A DNA stretch of 64,000 nt from an uncultured Bacteroidales bacterium (GTDB lineage Bacteria; Bacteroidota; Bacteroidia; Bacteroidales; Paludibacteraceae), in contig ONEG01000008.1 in the NCBI GenBank assembly GCA_900316845.1, forward strand, positions 47,507 through 111,506, written 5' to 3'. The stretch's first letter is position 1, and every line of letters begins with the position of its first letter. This document shows positions 45,124 through 54,308 of this stretch, piece by piece. A program made the translations under genes and the position numbers. The notes beneath the pieces were generated by a model. The model searched no databases, was not told the DNA's origin, and saw only the letters and a program-made list of their open reading frames with translations.

Positions 45124-46196
45124 AAATCATTACCGTCATAGGTGCCCGACCGCAATTCATCAAGGCTGCGGTTGTCAGCAGAGCCATCCGGCAAATGGCG
45201 CTGCACGGAATCGATATGCAGGAATTCATCCTCCATACCGGACAGCATTATGATGATAATATGAGTGATTTGTTTTTCCGCCAGTTGGCGATTCCTGTTC
45301 CTCGGTGGCATCTGAATTGCGGAAATAACATGGAGGAGATGAAAGCCGCCATACGCCCTGTCTTGGAATCCGAACGACCGGATATCGTCCTCGTCTATGG
45401 AGATACCAACTCTACCTTAGCCGGTGCAGAGACGGCGCACGCCTTGTATATCCCTATCGCGCATATCGAAGCCGGACTCCGCAGTTTTAATGACTCCATG
45501 CCGGAGGAGCATAACCGCATTGTGACAGACCGGCTTTCTACCTGGCTCTTCTGCCCTACCCGCACTGCCGTGGAAAATCTGAAACGGGAAGGAATCACCC
45601 GAAACGTATTCCATACGGGCGATGTGATGTACGACGCCACCTTGCTTTTTACTCCCGAAGAAGATCAACAACAAGCGATCTTGCAGCATTTTGGCTTGAC
45701 ATCCAAGCACTTTGCACTCGCTACAATCCATCGGGCTTCTACCGCAGAGAATATCTCTGCGCTGAGTGCGATATTCGAAGCGTTGGCACAATTACCCGTT
45801 CCCGTTCTGCTGCCTCTCCATCCCCATACGGCAAAGACCGTGCAACAGAACAAAATCCTGCAGGACCTGTTGAATCTCTCGCAAAACATACGACTCATCC
45901 GTCCTGTCGGATATATAGAGATGTTGGCATTGGAGAAACATGCCCTGTACATCCTGACCGACTCCGGAGGAATGCAAAAAGAGGCGTACTTCCAACATAC
46001 GCCTTGTATCACCTTGCGCGAAGAGACCGAATGGATAGAGACGGTCGATGCCGGTTGGAACCGGTTAGCCGGTACAGATACCGAAAGAATACGAAAAGCC
46101 GTAGAACTACCCTTTGCCAAACAACCCATTACGGATTTCGGCGATGGCCGTAGTGCACAACAAATAATACAGATCCTATGTCCGAACGACCGCTGA
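45120..46196 (+). CDS. wecB: UDP-N-acetylglucosamine 2-epimerase (non-hydrolysing)
   Basis: 358 residues of the WecB/MnaA family. Features are IGARPQFIKAAV at the N-terminus, LHTGQHYDDNMSDLFF, YGDTNSTLAGA, HIEAGLRSF with the catalytic acid region, PEEHNRI and the C-terminal DSGGMQKEA. It makes UDP-ManNAc from UDP-GlcNAc for cell-surface polysaccharide. It overlaps the following glycosyltransferase by 19 nt. Confidence 0.94.
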   Translation: MKIITVIGARPQFIKAAVVSRAIRQMALHGIDMQEFILHTGQHYDDNMSDLFFRQLAIPVPRWHLNCGNNMEEMKAAIRPVLESERPDIVLVYGDTNSTLAGAETAHALYIPIAHIEAGLRSFNDSMPEEHNRIVTDRLSTWLFCPTRTAVENLKREGITRNVFHTGDVMYDATLLFTPEEDQQQAILQHFGLTSKHFALATIHRASTAENISALSAIFEALAQLPVPVLLPLHPHTAKTVQQNKILQDLLNLSQNIRLIRPVGYIEMLALEKHALYILTDSGGMQKEAYFQHTPCITLREETEWIETVDAGWNRLAGTDTERIRKAVELPFAKQPITDFGDGRSAQQIIQILCPNDR

Positions 46197-47428
46197 ACAT
46201 ATTGATGATTACGGACGCGTTCGTTCCGCCCATGCAAGGAACACGAATGCGTAATCTGGCACAAAACCTGTGCCGGATGGGGCATAACTGCCAACTGGTT
46301 TGCGAGGTCGTGGACGACTCTGTATTACCCGAAGACATATCCGTAATTCCTTTCCGTTACCTCGTTTCCGGGAAAAGCTTTTGGACACGATCCATCAATA
46401 ATCTTTTACGGTTGTGCGACAAGCTGTTCCTCCTCAAAGAGCGAAAGTTGGAACATCTGCTGCAACGCACTATTCATTGGTCGGAAACAGACCTCATCAT
46501 TGCCAGCGCATACCTCTTCCCCTTGCGAACCGCGCATCGTACCGCTCAACGCTACCACATCCCGCTAATCATGGATCTAAGGGACATTGTGGAGCAATGG
46601 GACAGTCTGCACTATCTTCATTTTCCGCAACATAACAAACTCGCCCGCGCTATCGCCAAACGATATATACAACGCACAACTACCGAGCGGAATAAGGCGC
46701 TGCAAACCGCACAAGCGGTAGTGACCGTGTCACCTTGGCACGTGAATACCTTACGGCCTTACAACCCCTCCACGCACCTGATCTACAACGGCTTTGATGA
46801 GAAGCAGTTCTTCTTCCAAGCCCAAAAGAGCAGCCATTTCTGCATCACCTACATCGGCAAACTATATGACCTCTCGCTGCGAAATCCGCAATTACTCTTT
46901 GCGGCCCTGCAGGACTTGGTGACCAACAAAAAACTGCCATTACAGGACATAGCCCTGCGTTTCTATGTGGAGCCGGACATGGCTTCCACCCTGACCGGAA
47001 TGGCACAGCACTACCAACTCGTTCCATCGCTCCAGATCCTTCCTTTTGTCCGCCATACGCAGGTCAACGATATGCTCGCACAAAGTGCCATTGCGCTGAT
47101 TCTCAATAATCCGAGTTCTGCCGAATCCCCCATCCACGGCGTTCTCACCACCAAAGTGTACGAGGCTATCGGGGCAGAAAAACCGCTCTTGTGTATCCCG
47201 GCTGATCATGACTGTTTGGAGGAACTGGTGAAGCAAACCCGGACTGGTTTATCTTCCGACGACATGGAGGAGATAAAATCCTTCATCCTCGACAAATATA
47301 ACGAATGGAAGACGAACGGCTTCACACATCAACCTGTGGACCCGGACGTCAAACGTCTCTTCACACGCCAATACCAGGCGCAGCAATTCGAGCAACTACT
47401 TTTGAAAGCAATCGATGAAAGAAGATAG
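46178..47428 (+). CDS. Glycosyltransferase family 4
   Basis: 416 residues with the GT-B fold. The N-terminal domain starts ILMITDAFVPPMQGTRMRNLA (Gly-rich acceptor loop), and the C-terminal nucleotide-sugar domain includes ITYIGKLYDLSLRNPQLL and an EX7E-like stretch, KVYEAIGAEKPLLCIP. Donor and acceptor are unknown; the neighbours (4,6-dehydratase, WecA, WecB) suggest assembly of a capsule or O-antigen-type repeat. It overlaps the next gene by 14 nt. Confidence 0.85.
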   Translation: MSERPLNILMITDAFVPPMQGTRMRNLAQNLCRMGHNCQLVCEVVDDSVLPEDISVIPFRYLVSGKSFWTRSINNLLRLCDKLFLLKERKLEHLLQRTIHWSETDLIIASAYLFPLRTAHRTAQRYHIPLIMDLRDIVEQWDSLHYLHFPQHNKLARAIAKRYIQRTTTERNKALQTAQAVVTVSPWHVNTLRPYNPSTHLIYNGFDEKQFFFQAQKSSHFCITYIGKLYDLSLRNPQLLFAALQDLVTNKKLPLQDIALRFYVEPDMASTLTGMAQHYQLVPSLQILPFVRHTQVNDMLAQSAIALILNNPSSAESPIHGVLTTKVYEAIGAEKPLLCIPADHDCLEELVKQTRTGLSSDDMEEIKSFILDKYNEWKTNGFTHQPVDPDVKRLFTRQYQAQQFEQLLLKAIDERR

Positions 47429-47954
47429 AACGATATTAGTGGACATCTGTTGGACCTTGTTTTACTCCAACACGACCTACGACTTCCTGCAGATACGCGG
47501 GAATAAGTTCAACTCGCTCTTCTATAAACTTTTCGGTATCGACCTGGTACGTACCAGAGCAATCCGCGCATTTAACCGTCTTCCCTTAGCCGAACGTCAG
47601 ACACGCGTGGAGCAGTTCTATACCGACTACCTCCTGCCGCGGAAGATTACGCCCGTCTGGCAGATGATTGAAGGCAGAAACATCGTCCTCGTCTCTCAGA
47701 CGATGGACCTCATCGCCAAGACTGTTGCCAACCATATCGGGGCAAAAGCTTACCATGCCACGCAGCATAAAGAAGAGGTTCTTTCCCTCTACCCAGAGTT
47801 CGACATCATCACCGATAACATGAGCGACCTGGCACTCATCCGCCGAGCCAAACAAGCAACCATAATCACCTATAACAACCGTTCACGGTGGGAGAAAATC
47901 CTGCCGAAGGACAAAAACGTCCATTTTATTGAAACAGGCAGAAACAAATATTAG
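47415..47954 (+). CDS. HAD-fold protein with altered motif I
   Basis: 179 residues. Motif I reads LVDICWTLF: the nucleophile Asp10 is present but the +2 position, usually a second Asp serving as general acid, is Cys12. Motif II (VLVSQT) and motif IV (DIITDNMSDLALI) are recognisable. It may be a slow or specialised phosphatase, or a non-catalytic HAD. The next gene overlaps by 26 nt and codes for a polytopic membrane protein; HAD domains are often paired with UbiA-like prenyltransferases. Confidence 0.7.
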   Translation: MKEDRTILVDICWTLFYSNTTYDFLQIRGNKFNSLFYKLFGIDLVRTRAIRAFNRLPLAERQTRVEQFYTDYLLPRKITPVWQMIEGRNIVLVSQTMDLIAKTVANHIGAKAYHATQHKEEVLSLYPEFDIITDNMSDLALIRRAKQATIITYNNRSRWEKILPKDKNVHFIETGRNKY

Positions 47955-48789
47955 ACTAAAATACGCACGTCCGTACATCCCGAACGCGGTTTTCTATATC
48001 CCGTTCGCGTATTACTATGCGGTACGGCTTGGCACGCTCCCGAAACTCTTTTCATGGATGCTGATCTACCTTATGCCGACTGCCTTCTATTCGGCGATGG
48101 GCTATACCGGCTCATGGCCACTCTTCGCCCTTAACTACGGACTCATCCTGCTTGCCGTCTTCTCCATCTACGAGTGTGGCTACATAGCGAACGACACACT
48201 CTCTATCCGCCATGAGGAGCTACCCTCTATCCGGCTCTACGCCAATAACTTCGAGCATTTCGAGCGCCACAAAGCGCTCATCTTCGCCTCTCGAATCGGC
48301 TATAGCCTCCTTGCCCTGCCGGCACTTTATGCCCTGAACGGCTTCGAAACCGCTCTTCGGATAGGTCTTTCGATCCTGGTGATGGCTTTCCTCTTCGGCT
48401 TCTACAACTGCTGGCGAAGCCGGTATAACGTGTGGCTCTACCCCTTCTTGGTTTGCTCGCGGTATATACCGTTCATGCTTCTCGTTCCGCATCCTTGGGA
48501 GGTGTGGCTACTGCTCTTCCTCTCCTTCCCGTTGCTCAATGCTTTAGAGCGGTTCTCCATGCCTCGCTATCGCTGGCCGTTGATGCGAAAACTCATCCCC
48601 TCGGAGAATTCCAAGACCCTCTTCCGCGCTGTCTATTATAGCGTAGTGCTTCTTTTGACATTCCTTCTCGTCCAGGCGAAAGGATATACCTATATTTTAC
48701 TGGTCCCCATTATGATCTTATGCCTCTATCGCGTGGCATTGGTCTTCTGGCTCAAAAAACATAATCCCGAAAACTACTTAAATGGCTAA
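47929..48789 (+). CDS. Polytopic membrane protein, possibly UbiA-like
   Basis: 286 residues from TTG 47929; no ATG lies before the first membrane segment. About eight hydrophobic segments are seen. A loop with YECGYIANDTLSIRHEELPS recalls the NDxxD prenyl-diphosphate motif of UbiA prenyltransferases, but the Asp residues are mostly replaced. Overlap with a HAD gene fits UbiA/HAD pairs such as those making polyprenyl-phosphoribose, yet the evidence is weak. It may handle a polyprenyl carrier for the polysaccharide made by the upstream genes. Confidence 0.55.
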   Translation: MKQAETNIRLKYARPYIPNAVFYIPFAYYYAVRLGTLPKLFSWMLIYLMPTAFYSAMGYTGSWPLFALNYGLILLAVFSIYECGYIANDTLSIRHEELPSIRLYANNFEHFERHKALIFASRIGYSLLALPALYALNGFETALRIGLSILVMAFLFGFYNCWRSRYNVWLYPFLVCSRYIPFMLLVPHPWEVWLLLFLSFPLLNALERFSMPRYRWPLMRKLIPSENSKTLFRAVYYSVVLLLTFLLVQAKGYTYILLVPIMILCLYRVALVFWLKKHNPENYLNG

Positions 48790-48792
48790 CAT

Positions 48793-50961
48793 ATGAAACA
48801 TTTTTTCCTCATCTCCGTATCCCTTGTAGCGATATCCCTTTGTTCCTTTGCAGCTACGTATTTTGCTTCACCTTCCGGCACCGGCGACGGGTCATCTTAT
48901 GCTTCGCCGACCTCGTTTGCTGCAGGCGTAGCCAAACTTTCGCTCCCCGGTGACACACTCTATCTTCTGGGCGGTACGTATGAGTTCACGGATAAGTTCT
49001 CCATCAACAAACAGGGCTCTTCCTCCAAGCGCATCGTCATCTCCGGATATCCGGGCGAAAAAGCGATTCTGGATTTCCATCGTGTCTCTTACGGCACACG
49101 TGGTATCACAGTGCACGCCAACTCGCTGTACGTCCATATCAAAGATCTTGCGATTGCCTGGTCCGGTAAGAACAACCTCTATAACGAAGGCTCGTACTGC
49201 CTCTTTGAGAATCTCGATATTTACGGCTCGGCCGATACCGGTTGCCAGATGAAGAAAGGCGGAAACAATGTCATCCTCAATGTGGACTCCCACGATAACT
49301 TCGACTACGAAACAATGTCCGGTACTACCGCTAATTTCGGCGGTAACGCAGACGGTTTTGCAGACAAGCAGTTTACCGGAGCCGGAAACCACTATATCGG
49401 TTGCCGCGCGTGGAATAACTCCGATGACGGATGGGATTTCTTCCAGCGCGTGAGCTCGTCCAACACCATCATCGAGAACTGCGTCTGCTACCAGAACGGC
49501 ATGCCCTACTACGACATGTCTCATAACCCACGTGCCTTAGGAGTGGATAAACCGTGGTTTGACTCCAAAGTGGGTACGCAGATGATTGACCGTTACGGTC
49601 AAACTATCACCATTTCCCTCGACCGCTATCCCTGCCAGGGCAACGGCAACGGCTTTAAGATGGGCGGAGCCGGAAAGAATCCCGACGGTACAGCAGCCCC
49701 TACCAACCATAAGATCCTCATCCACCACTGCCTCGCGGTAGCCAATAACGCCCGCGGATTCGACCAGAACAATAACGGCGGTACGATGTGGGTCTATAAC
49801 AACACCGGCTACGACAACGGCGTCAACTTCGGTTTCACGACCGCCTACGGCACCGACGAACTGCGCAATAACATCAGCTATCGGGGCAAGAACGCAGACC
49901 AACCCAAATCGAAGAGTGTCATCGCTATCGACCATAACTCCTGGAACGGCTTTAACCTCTCCTCCTCAGACTTCCAGTCACTCGACACGACGCAGATCCT
50001 TGCCCCGCGTGCAGCCGACGGCTCGCTGCCGGAGGGTACCTGTTTGCATCTGGCAGATGGTTCTTCACTCATCAACGCCGGCATCGACGTCAACCTCTGG
50101 TACAACGATTTCGCGCCGGACTTGGGATGCTACGAGACACCCGGAGAACGACATGATCCCGAGCCTCCGGGAGAAGATACCATTCCGTCTGTACAACCCG
50201 AAGGTACCCACGCCATAGCGTTCGTCACCATCCCCAAATCGCCGGAAGACAAAGCCCTGCTCCAATACCTCCGCGCCAACGACAGCCTCTGGGTTGTCGA
50301 GACTGACGCCACCGACCCCGAAGTGGACTATAGTACCTACGAAGTGATCGTGTTAGGCTCCAAACCCAATAGTGGTGCTCCGGGCTTCACCCCGCTCAAA
50401 GGCTACGACAAACCCATGGTGCTCCTCAAGCCTTTCCTGCTCAAAGCCAATGTCTGGAACTGGGGTACAGCGGTAAACACCCAGGACCTCTCTATCGCTG
50501 TGACCGACGCCTCTCATCCCCTTTTCGAGGGACTGAGCATCACAGAAGGCGAGGCAACACTCTTCGAGCGATGCGAGACAAACGCGGTTACCGCTATCTC
50601 CGCATGGATCAATACCGAAGGCTTCGATGTGCTTGCTTCTCCTGTCTCGCAAGCGGAATATACATCGATTGCGTTCTTCCCTCAGGGCACCGTCTGCAAC
50701 GGCACGACGCTTCCCCAGCCGATGTATATGATCGGCGTGAGCGAATACTCGACCGCATACCTCACTACCGATGGCAAGCGGCTCATCGAGAATGCGATAT
50801 GTCTCCTCTTAGGCATCCCCAACAACCATTCCGAACAACCGCTTAATATAGAAAATCATCAATCTGAAATCATAAATCATAAATTTATACAAAATGGCAA
50901 TTTGTTTATCCGTATGGGCGAAACGGTATATGATCTTACCGGTCGCCGTATTAGTCGCTAA
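48793..50961 (+). CDS. Secreted pectate lyase, PL9-like
   Basis: 722 residues. A signal peptide (cut after CSFA) is followed by a right-handed beta-helix (about 25-455) with the PL9 hallmark NADGFADKQFTGAGNHYIGC, then RAWNNSDDGWDFF, which holds the Ca-binding Asp cluster. An acidic Pro linker and a second domain (about 475-690) follow. PL9 enzymes cleave polygalacturonate by beta-elimination. The C-terminus (IQNGNLFIRMGETVYDLTGR) resembles the tail of the CE12-like esterase and may be a sorting signal. A short ATCATAAATCATAAAT repeat sits just before this tail. Confidence 0.85.
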   Translation: MKHFFLISVSLVAISLCSFAATYFASPSGTGDGSSYASPTSFAAGVAKLSLPGDTLYLLGGTYEFTDKFSINKQGSSSKRIVISGYPGEKAILDFHRVSYGTRGITVHANSLYVHIKDLAIAWSGKNNLYNEGSYCLFENLDIYGSADTGCQMKKGGNNVILNVDSHDNFDYETMSGTTANFGGNADGFADKQFTGAGNHYIGCRAWNNSDDGWDFFQRVSSSNTIIENCVCYQNGMPYYDMSHNPRALGVDKPWFDSKVGTQMIDRYGQTITISLDRYPCQGNGNGFKMGGAGKNPDGTAAPTNHKILIHHCLAVANNARGFDQNNNGGTMWVYNNTGYDNGVNFGFTTAYGTDELRNNISYRGKNADQPKSKSVIAIDHNSWNGFNLSSSDFQSLDTTQILAPRAADGSLPEGTCLHLADGSSLINAGIDVNLWYNDFAPDLGCYETPGERHDPEPPGEDTIPSVQPEGTHAIAFVTIPKSPEDKALLQYLRANDSLWVVETDATDPEVDYSTYEVIVLGSKPNSGAPGFTPLKGYDKPMVLLKPFLLKANVWNWGTAVNTQDLSIAVTDASHPLFEGLSITEGEATLFERCETNAVTAISAWINTEGFDVLASPVSQAEYTSIAFFPQGTVCNGTTLPQPMYMIGVSEYSTAYLTTDGKRLIENAICLLLGIPNNHSEQPLNIENHQSEIINHKFIQNGNLFIRMGETVYDLTGRRISR
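50846..50885 (+). repeat. AATCATAAATCATAAAT-type repeat before the pectate lyase tail
   Basis: The stretch encodes ENHQSEIINHKF, with 8-bp near-tandem units (AATCATAA). It separates the last domain from the presumed C-terminal sorting tail. Confidence 0.65.
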
Positions 50962-52615
50962 CCTCGTTTGCGCCGAGGATGCGCAGTATCAAGATGTGCA
51001 TTATACCGTCGATGACAACCGTCTGACGGCGGAAGTGACGCTTAATCCCAAAGCCTCCGGAGAACTGCTGATCCCCGAGACTATCGTCGTTGGTCAGAAT
51101 ACCTACACGGTCATCGCTGTCGGCGACAAGGCTTTCAAGGGCTGCAAGAACCTCACCGCCATCGTCCTGCCGAAGACCATCGAACGTGTCTATCGCTCGG
51201 CTTTTGACGGCACGGGTATCATGCTCAAAAAGGAAAACTGGAAAGACGGTTGTCTCTGGATAGACTCTATCCTCATCGCCACAGACAAGACCATCAAACC
51301 GCGGTTCGTCGTTCCCGAAGGAACACGCCTCATCGCTGCCGGTGCTTTCCAGGGCAATAAGGCGCTCCAGCGTGTCGAACTGCCGTCCTGCATCTCCCGC
51401 ATCGACCATGAGACCTTCCGCGATTGCAAGAACCTGCAGAAAGTGGTCATCCCCAAGACCATCACCTCCATCGGCGAGGACGCTTTCCTCGGTTGCGGCA
51501 TCTATCAGAATGATAAGAAATGGAAGAAAGGAGCCCTCATCCTCGACGACTGCCTCGTGGCGACCAACAACGACCTGCCTGCGAAATATATCTTCAAGAA
51601 CAAGATCCCCATCCGCCTTATCGCAGAGCGGGCGTTCGCCAACCGCAAGAACCTGCGCACCGTCGTTATCCCCGAGACCGTCACGGCCGTTCCTACCGCT
51701 TGTTTCTACCAATGTGAGAACCTAATTGATGTCACAATCCCTGCTACGGTCCGCACGGTAGGCAACTTCGCATTCTATAACTGCGGTCTTCTCAAGAACG
51801 CCCTCTTGCCGCGGGAATTGGAGCACCTCGGCGCCGGCGCTTTCTACGGCTGCATCAACCTCAAGGAGCAGATCCTGAGCGATAAGATCGAGGTTCTCGA
51901 GCGCGCTACGTTCTTCACCTGCCGCGGACTCAAAGAGATCAAACTCCCGGCCCGTTTACGCCGTTTGGACGCAGGGGTCTTCGCCGGCTGTACCAACATA
52001 GAGGCTATCGAACTGCCCGCCACCCTCAACTTCATGGGCGATCAGGTGTTTGCAGGCTGCGCGACTTTGCGTAAGATAGTCATCCCTTACGGCGTCAACT
52101 CGCTGCCCAAGCAGGCCTTCCAAGGCTGCACGCGGCTCTACCGCATCGACCTGCCGGACGGTATCTACGCCATCGGTGACGAAGCACTCGACGGATGTCT
52201 GGCGTTGGAGAAGATCAACATCCCTCTCTCTACTTTCCGTATCGGCGTGCGCGCGTTCCATAACTGCCAGCAGATACGCGGCATCGCCCTTGTGGACCAC
52301 ATCCACATGATTGAAGAAGGTGCCTTCCAGGAGTGTAAGATGCTGGAGGAGGTCAAACTGCCGGCATCGCTCGAACGCCTCCACCAAGGGGCTTTCGCAC
52401 AATGTATCAATCTTCAGAAACTCATCCTCAATGCTTCTCTCAAGCACATCGACGACGGTGCTTTCTACGGTTGCCGCAGCCTGCGAGAGGTACAATGGAA
52501 CGACTCCCTGAAGACCATCGGTGTCGAAGCCTTCATGGACTGCAAATACTTACGGACGCCTGTGCTGGCGCCCGAAGTAGTGATCGGCAAGAATGCGTTT
52601 AAAGGTTGTCGATAG
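50930..52615 (+). CDS. Exported BspA-type leucine-rich-repeat protein
   Basis: 561 residues from ATG 50930, chosen because a signal peptide follows (MILPVAVLVANLVCA); a frame start at 50894 is possible. About twenty LRR_5 units of 23 residues are seen (pattern AFxGCxxLxxIxLPxxLxxIG). No C-terminal anchor or sorting domain appears. BspA proteins bind host or other bacterial surfaces. The start overlaps the pectate lyase end by 32 nt, so the same bases encode a C-terminal tail in one frame and a signal peptide in another. The end overlaps the convergent phosphoesterase gene by 17 nt. Confidence 0.88.
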   Translation: MILPVAVLVANLVCAEDAQYQDVHYTVDDNRLTAEVTLNPKASGELLIPETIVVGQNTYTVIAVGDKAFKGCKNLTAIVLPKTIERVYRSAFDGTGIMLKKENWKDGCLWIDSILIATDKTIKPRFVVPEGTRLIAAGAFQGNKALQRVELPSCISRIDHETFRDCKNLQKVVIPKTITSIGEDAFLGCGIYQNDKKWKKGALILDDCLVATNNDLPAKYIFKNKIPIRLIAERAFANRKNLRTVVIPETVTAVPTACFYQCENLIDVTIPATVRTVGNFAFYNCGLLKNALLPRELEHLGAGAFYGCINLKEQILSDKIEVLERATFFTCRGLKEIKLPARLRRLDAGVFAGCTNIEAIELPATLNFMGDQVFAGCATLRKIVIPYGVNSLPKQAFQGCTRLYRIDLPDGIYAIGDEALDGCLALEKINIPLSTFRIGVRAFHNCQQIRGIALVDHIHMIEEGAFQECKMLEEVKLPASLERLHQGAFAQCINLQKLILNASLKHIDDGAFYGCRSLREVQWNDSLKTIGVEAFMDCKYLRTPVLAPEVVIGKNAFKGCR

Positions 52616-53486
52616 GAGGAAAATCGATGTAGTGATAGATGGCAGCATCGCCCATATTGACCTTCATATAGGACTGTCCCTTCTCACTGTCTTTCGTCGC
52701 GTTGAGCACTAAATAATTGACGCCCTTAAAGAATACCGATTGCCGTGCGTGTTGGTGACCACTCCACACGTACGGTATTTTGTATTCGGAGAGAAGAGTC
52801 GTCAACTCGTAGGTCTCTTCCAGAGCCATATTCGACGTGTGGCCTTGCGACATGTCGAGTTTCCATAGATGCGTATGCGTATAGACGATGATGCGGCGGT
52901 AAGCCTCTTTGGATTTAGCCTCCAACAACTCCTTCAGCCATTTCGTCTGCTCCGTGCCAAGCGTTCCTTCGGCGCTGTCCAGACAGATGAACAGATCTAA
53001 CTTCTTCGCGCCGTTGCGGGTCTCAAACCAATACGTACCGCTCTTGAAGAAACCGCGGTACTCCGACCACTGCTTGAAATAGATATCGTGGTTGCCGGGG
53101 GTCACAAAGACGGTATCGGCAATCGTCTGACCGGGGAAATGCAGGATGCTGTCGGCGCACGGAAAATTCTTCTGTGCATCAATCACGTCGCCTAAATGGA
53201 TCGCGATCTTCGGAGCTGTCTCTGCCTTGTATTGGGCTACGAAATAGTCGAGGTTCTTATGCGTCTTACGGGTGATATGGCTATCGGTACATACATAGAT
53301 TACGTAGTCGTCGGCGCCCATGTTAAGACTGATCTCCCCGCGGGTCTGGTTATACGCCATCGACTGCTCAAAACGCGTGTTCACCACCTCTCCGTTCGGC
53401 GAGAACATGCCGGCCATATCCAAGGTACTATCCTCGCTGCAAGCTGCCAGAAGAAACGCAGCTGCTATATAGAGATATTTCTTCAT
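52599..53486 (-). CDS. Calcineurin-like phosphoesterase lipoprotein
   Basis: 295 residues from ATG 53486. A lipobox LLAAC (Cys16) anchors it to the membrane. The binuclear metal site is complete: CTDSH, GDVID, GNHD, YTHTH and GHQH in the usual order. It hydrolyses a phosphate ester outside the cytoplasm; substrate unknown. The open frame extends 46 codons upstream only through repeat DNA, so that extension is not counted. Confidence 0.88.
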   Translation of the reverse strand: MKKYLYIAAAFLLAACSEDSTLDMAGMFSPNGEVVNTRFEQSMAYNQTRGEISLNMGADDYVIYVCTDSHITRKTHKNLDYFVAQYKAETAPKIAIHLGDVIDAQKNFPCADSILHFPGQTIADTVFVTPGNHDIYFKQWSEYRGFFKSGTYWFETRNGAKKLDLFICLDSAEGTLGTEQTKWLKELLEAKSKEAYRRIIVYTHTHLWKLDMSQGHTSNMALEETYELTTLLSEYKIPYVWSGHQHARQSVFFKGVNYLVLNATKDSEKGQSYMKVNMGDAAIYHYIDFPPIDNL

Positions 53487-53513
53487 TTTAATTTTAATTC
53501 TTTTAATGTATTT

Positions 53514-53582
53514 CGGTCTGTGCTCTGTCAGCAGGCTCTGCCTGCGGTCTGTATTCTGACAGCGCAGCGGTCTGTGTTCTTT
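53514..53582. repeat. TCTGTCAGC-type repeat array, intergenic
   Basis: Variants of CTGTGCTCTGTCAGCAGG and TCTGTATTCTGACAGCGC alternate with small palindromes (GCAGGCTCTGCCTGC). About 33 of 34 bases match the array inside the GH73 gene (57474-57507), and it relates to the 23-bp repeat in the ABC-F gene. Confidence 0.8.
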
Positions 53583-53583
53583 T

Positions 53584-54297
53584 TTAAAACCTATAGCTGA
53601 ATCCTGTCCTAAACGTAGCGCCATAGAACGTCGCGTCGAGATGGAACATACCGGTGGGTTTGCATTGTGCCCAGAAATTCAGTCGCCAATGGTCGGTCAC
53701 GTCGTAGTAAGCCCCGACCGAGAAAAGCGGCTGGTACATACGCTCCATCTGATAGTCATCTACATTGCTGAACATAAATGATAGATTCCACGGGTTATTC
53801 TGCGGCCGGCAGAAGACCTCGATGCGGTATAAGAGGTTGAACGGCTCCACCACAAAAGTCTCGTCGTTGTACCACGACCGATCCCAGTTATCTATCACGC
53901 GGCTATACAAGCCCAAAGTCACGGATACATAATCCATCCGGTACCCCACTCCGAGTGCAGCAGTCATGTCACCTATGCGATTCCTCGCCACACCGCGGTA
54001 GTAGATATCCGTCACCAAGAACATCTCTCCTACGGGCAGTTCGAATTTCGGCCGCAGCTGAAGAGCTCCGGAATGCACGTTCGCCGTGGAGAACTGTAAC
54101 CTCGCCTCCATCTCAAAATGCGGATTGAAGGGCATCAAACCCTGTACATCGAAATTCGCATGGTGTCCCCAGGTCTTGTTATAGCTGTACTCCACCATGC
54201 CGGAGACGGTGTACTTGCGCTCACCGAACCCCGGTTCACCTGCCCACGCCGCCATACTGCTCACGAGGCAAACTACCAAATACAAAATCTTCTTCAT
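53584..54297 (-). CDS. Outer-membrane beta-barrel protein of unknown function
   Basis: 237 residues with a signal peptide (MKKILYLVVCLVSSMAAWAG). The mature chain alternates hydrophobic and polar residues in about ten strands rich in Tyr, Trp and Phe and ends in Phe (TGFSYRF), the classical barrel end recognised by BamA. No family is recognised. It lies between mutS2 (11 nt) and the phosphoesterase gene and may share the mutS2 transcript. Confidence 0.7.
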   Translation of the reverse strand: MKKILYLVVCLVSSMAAWAGEPGFGERKYTVSGMVEYSYNKTWGHHANFDVQGLMPFNPHFEMEARLQFSTANVHSGALQLRPKFELPVGEMFLVTDIYYRGVARNRIGDMTAALGVGYRMDYVSVTLGLYSRVIDNWDRSWYNDETFVVEPFNLLYRIEVFCRPQNNPWNLSFMFSNVDDYQMERMYQPLFSVGAYYDVTDHWRLNFWAQCKPTGMFHLDATFYGATFRTGFSYRF

Positions 54298-54308
54298 ATC
54301 TAAAAATC

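Noticed and set aside
53487-53624. 46-residue N-terminal extension of the phosphoesterase
   Set aside because: It is translated from the TCTGTCAGC repeat and would place the lipoprotein signal in the interior; ATG 53486 gives a proper signal.
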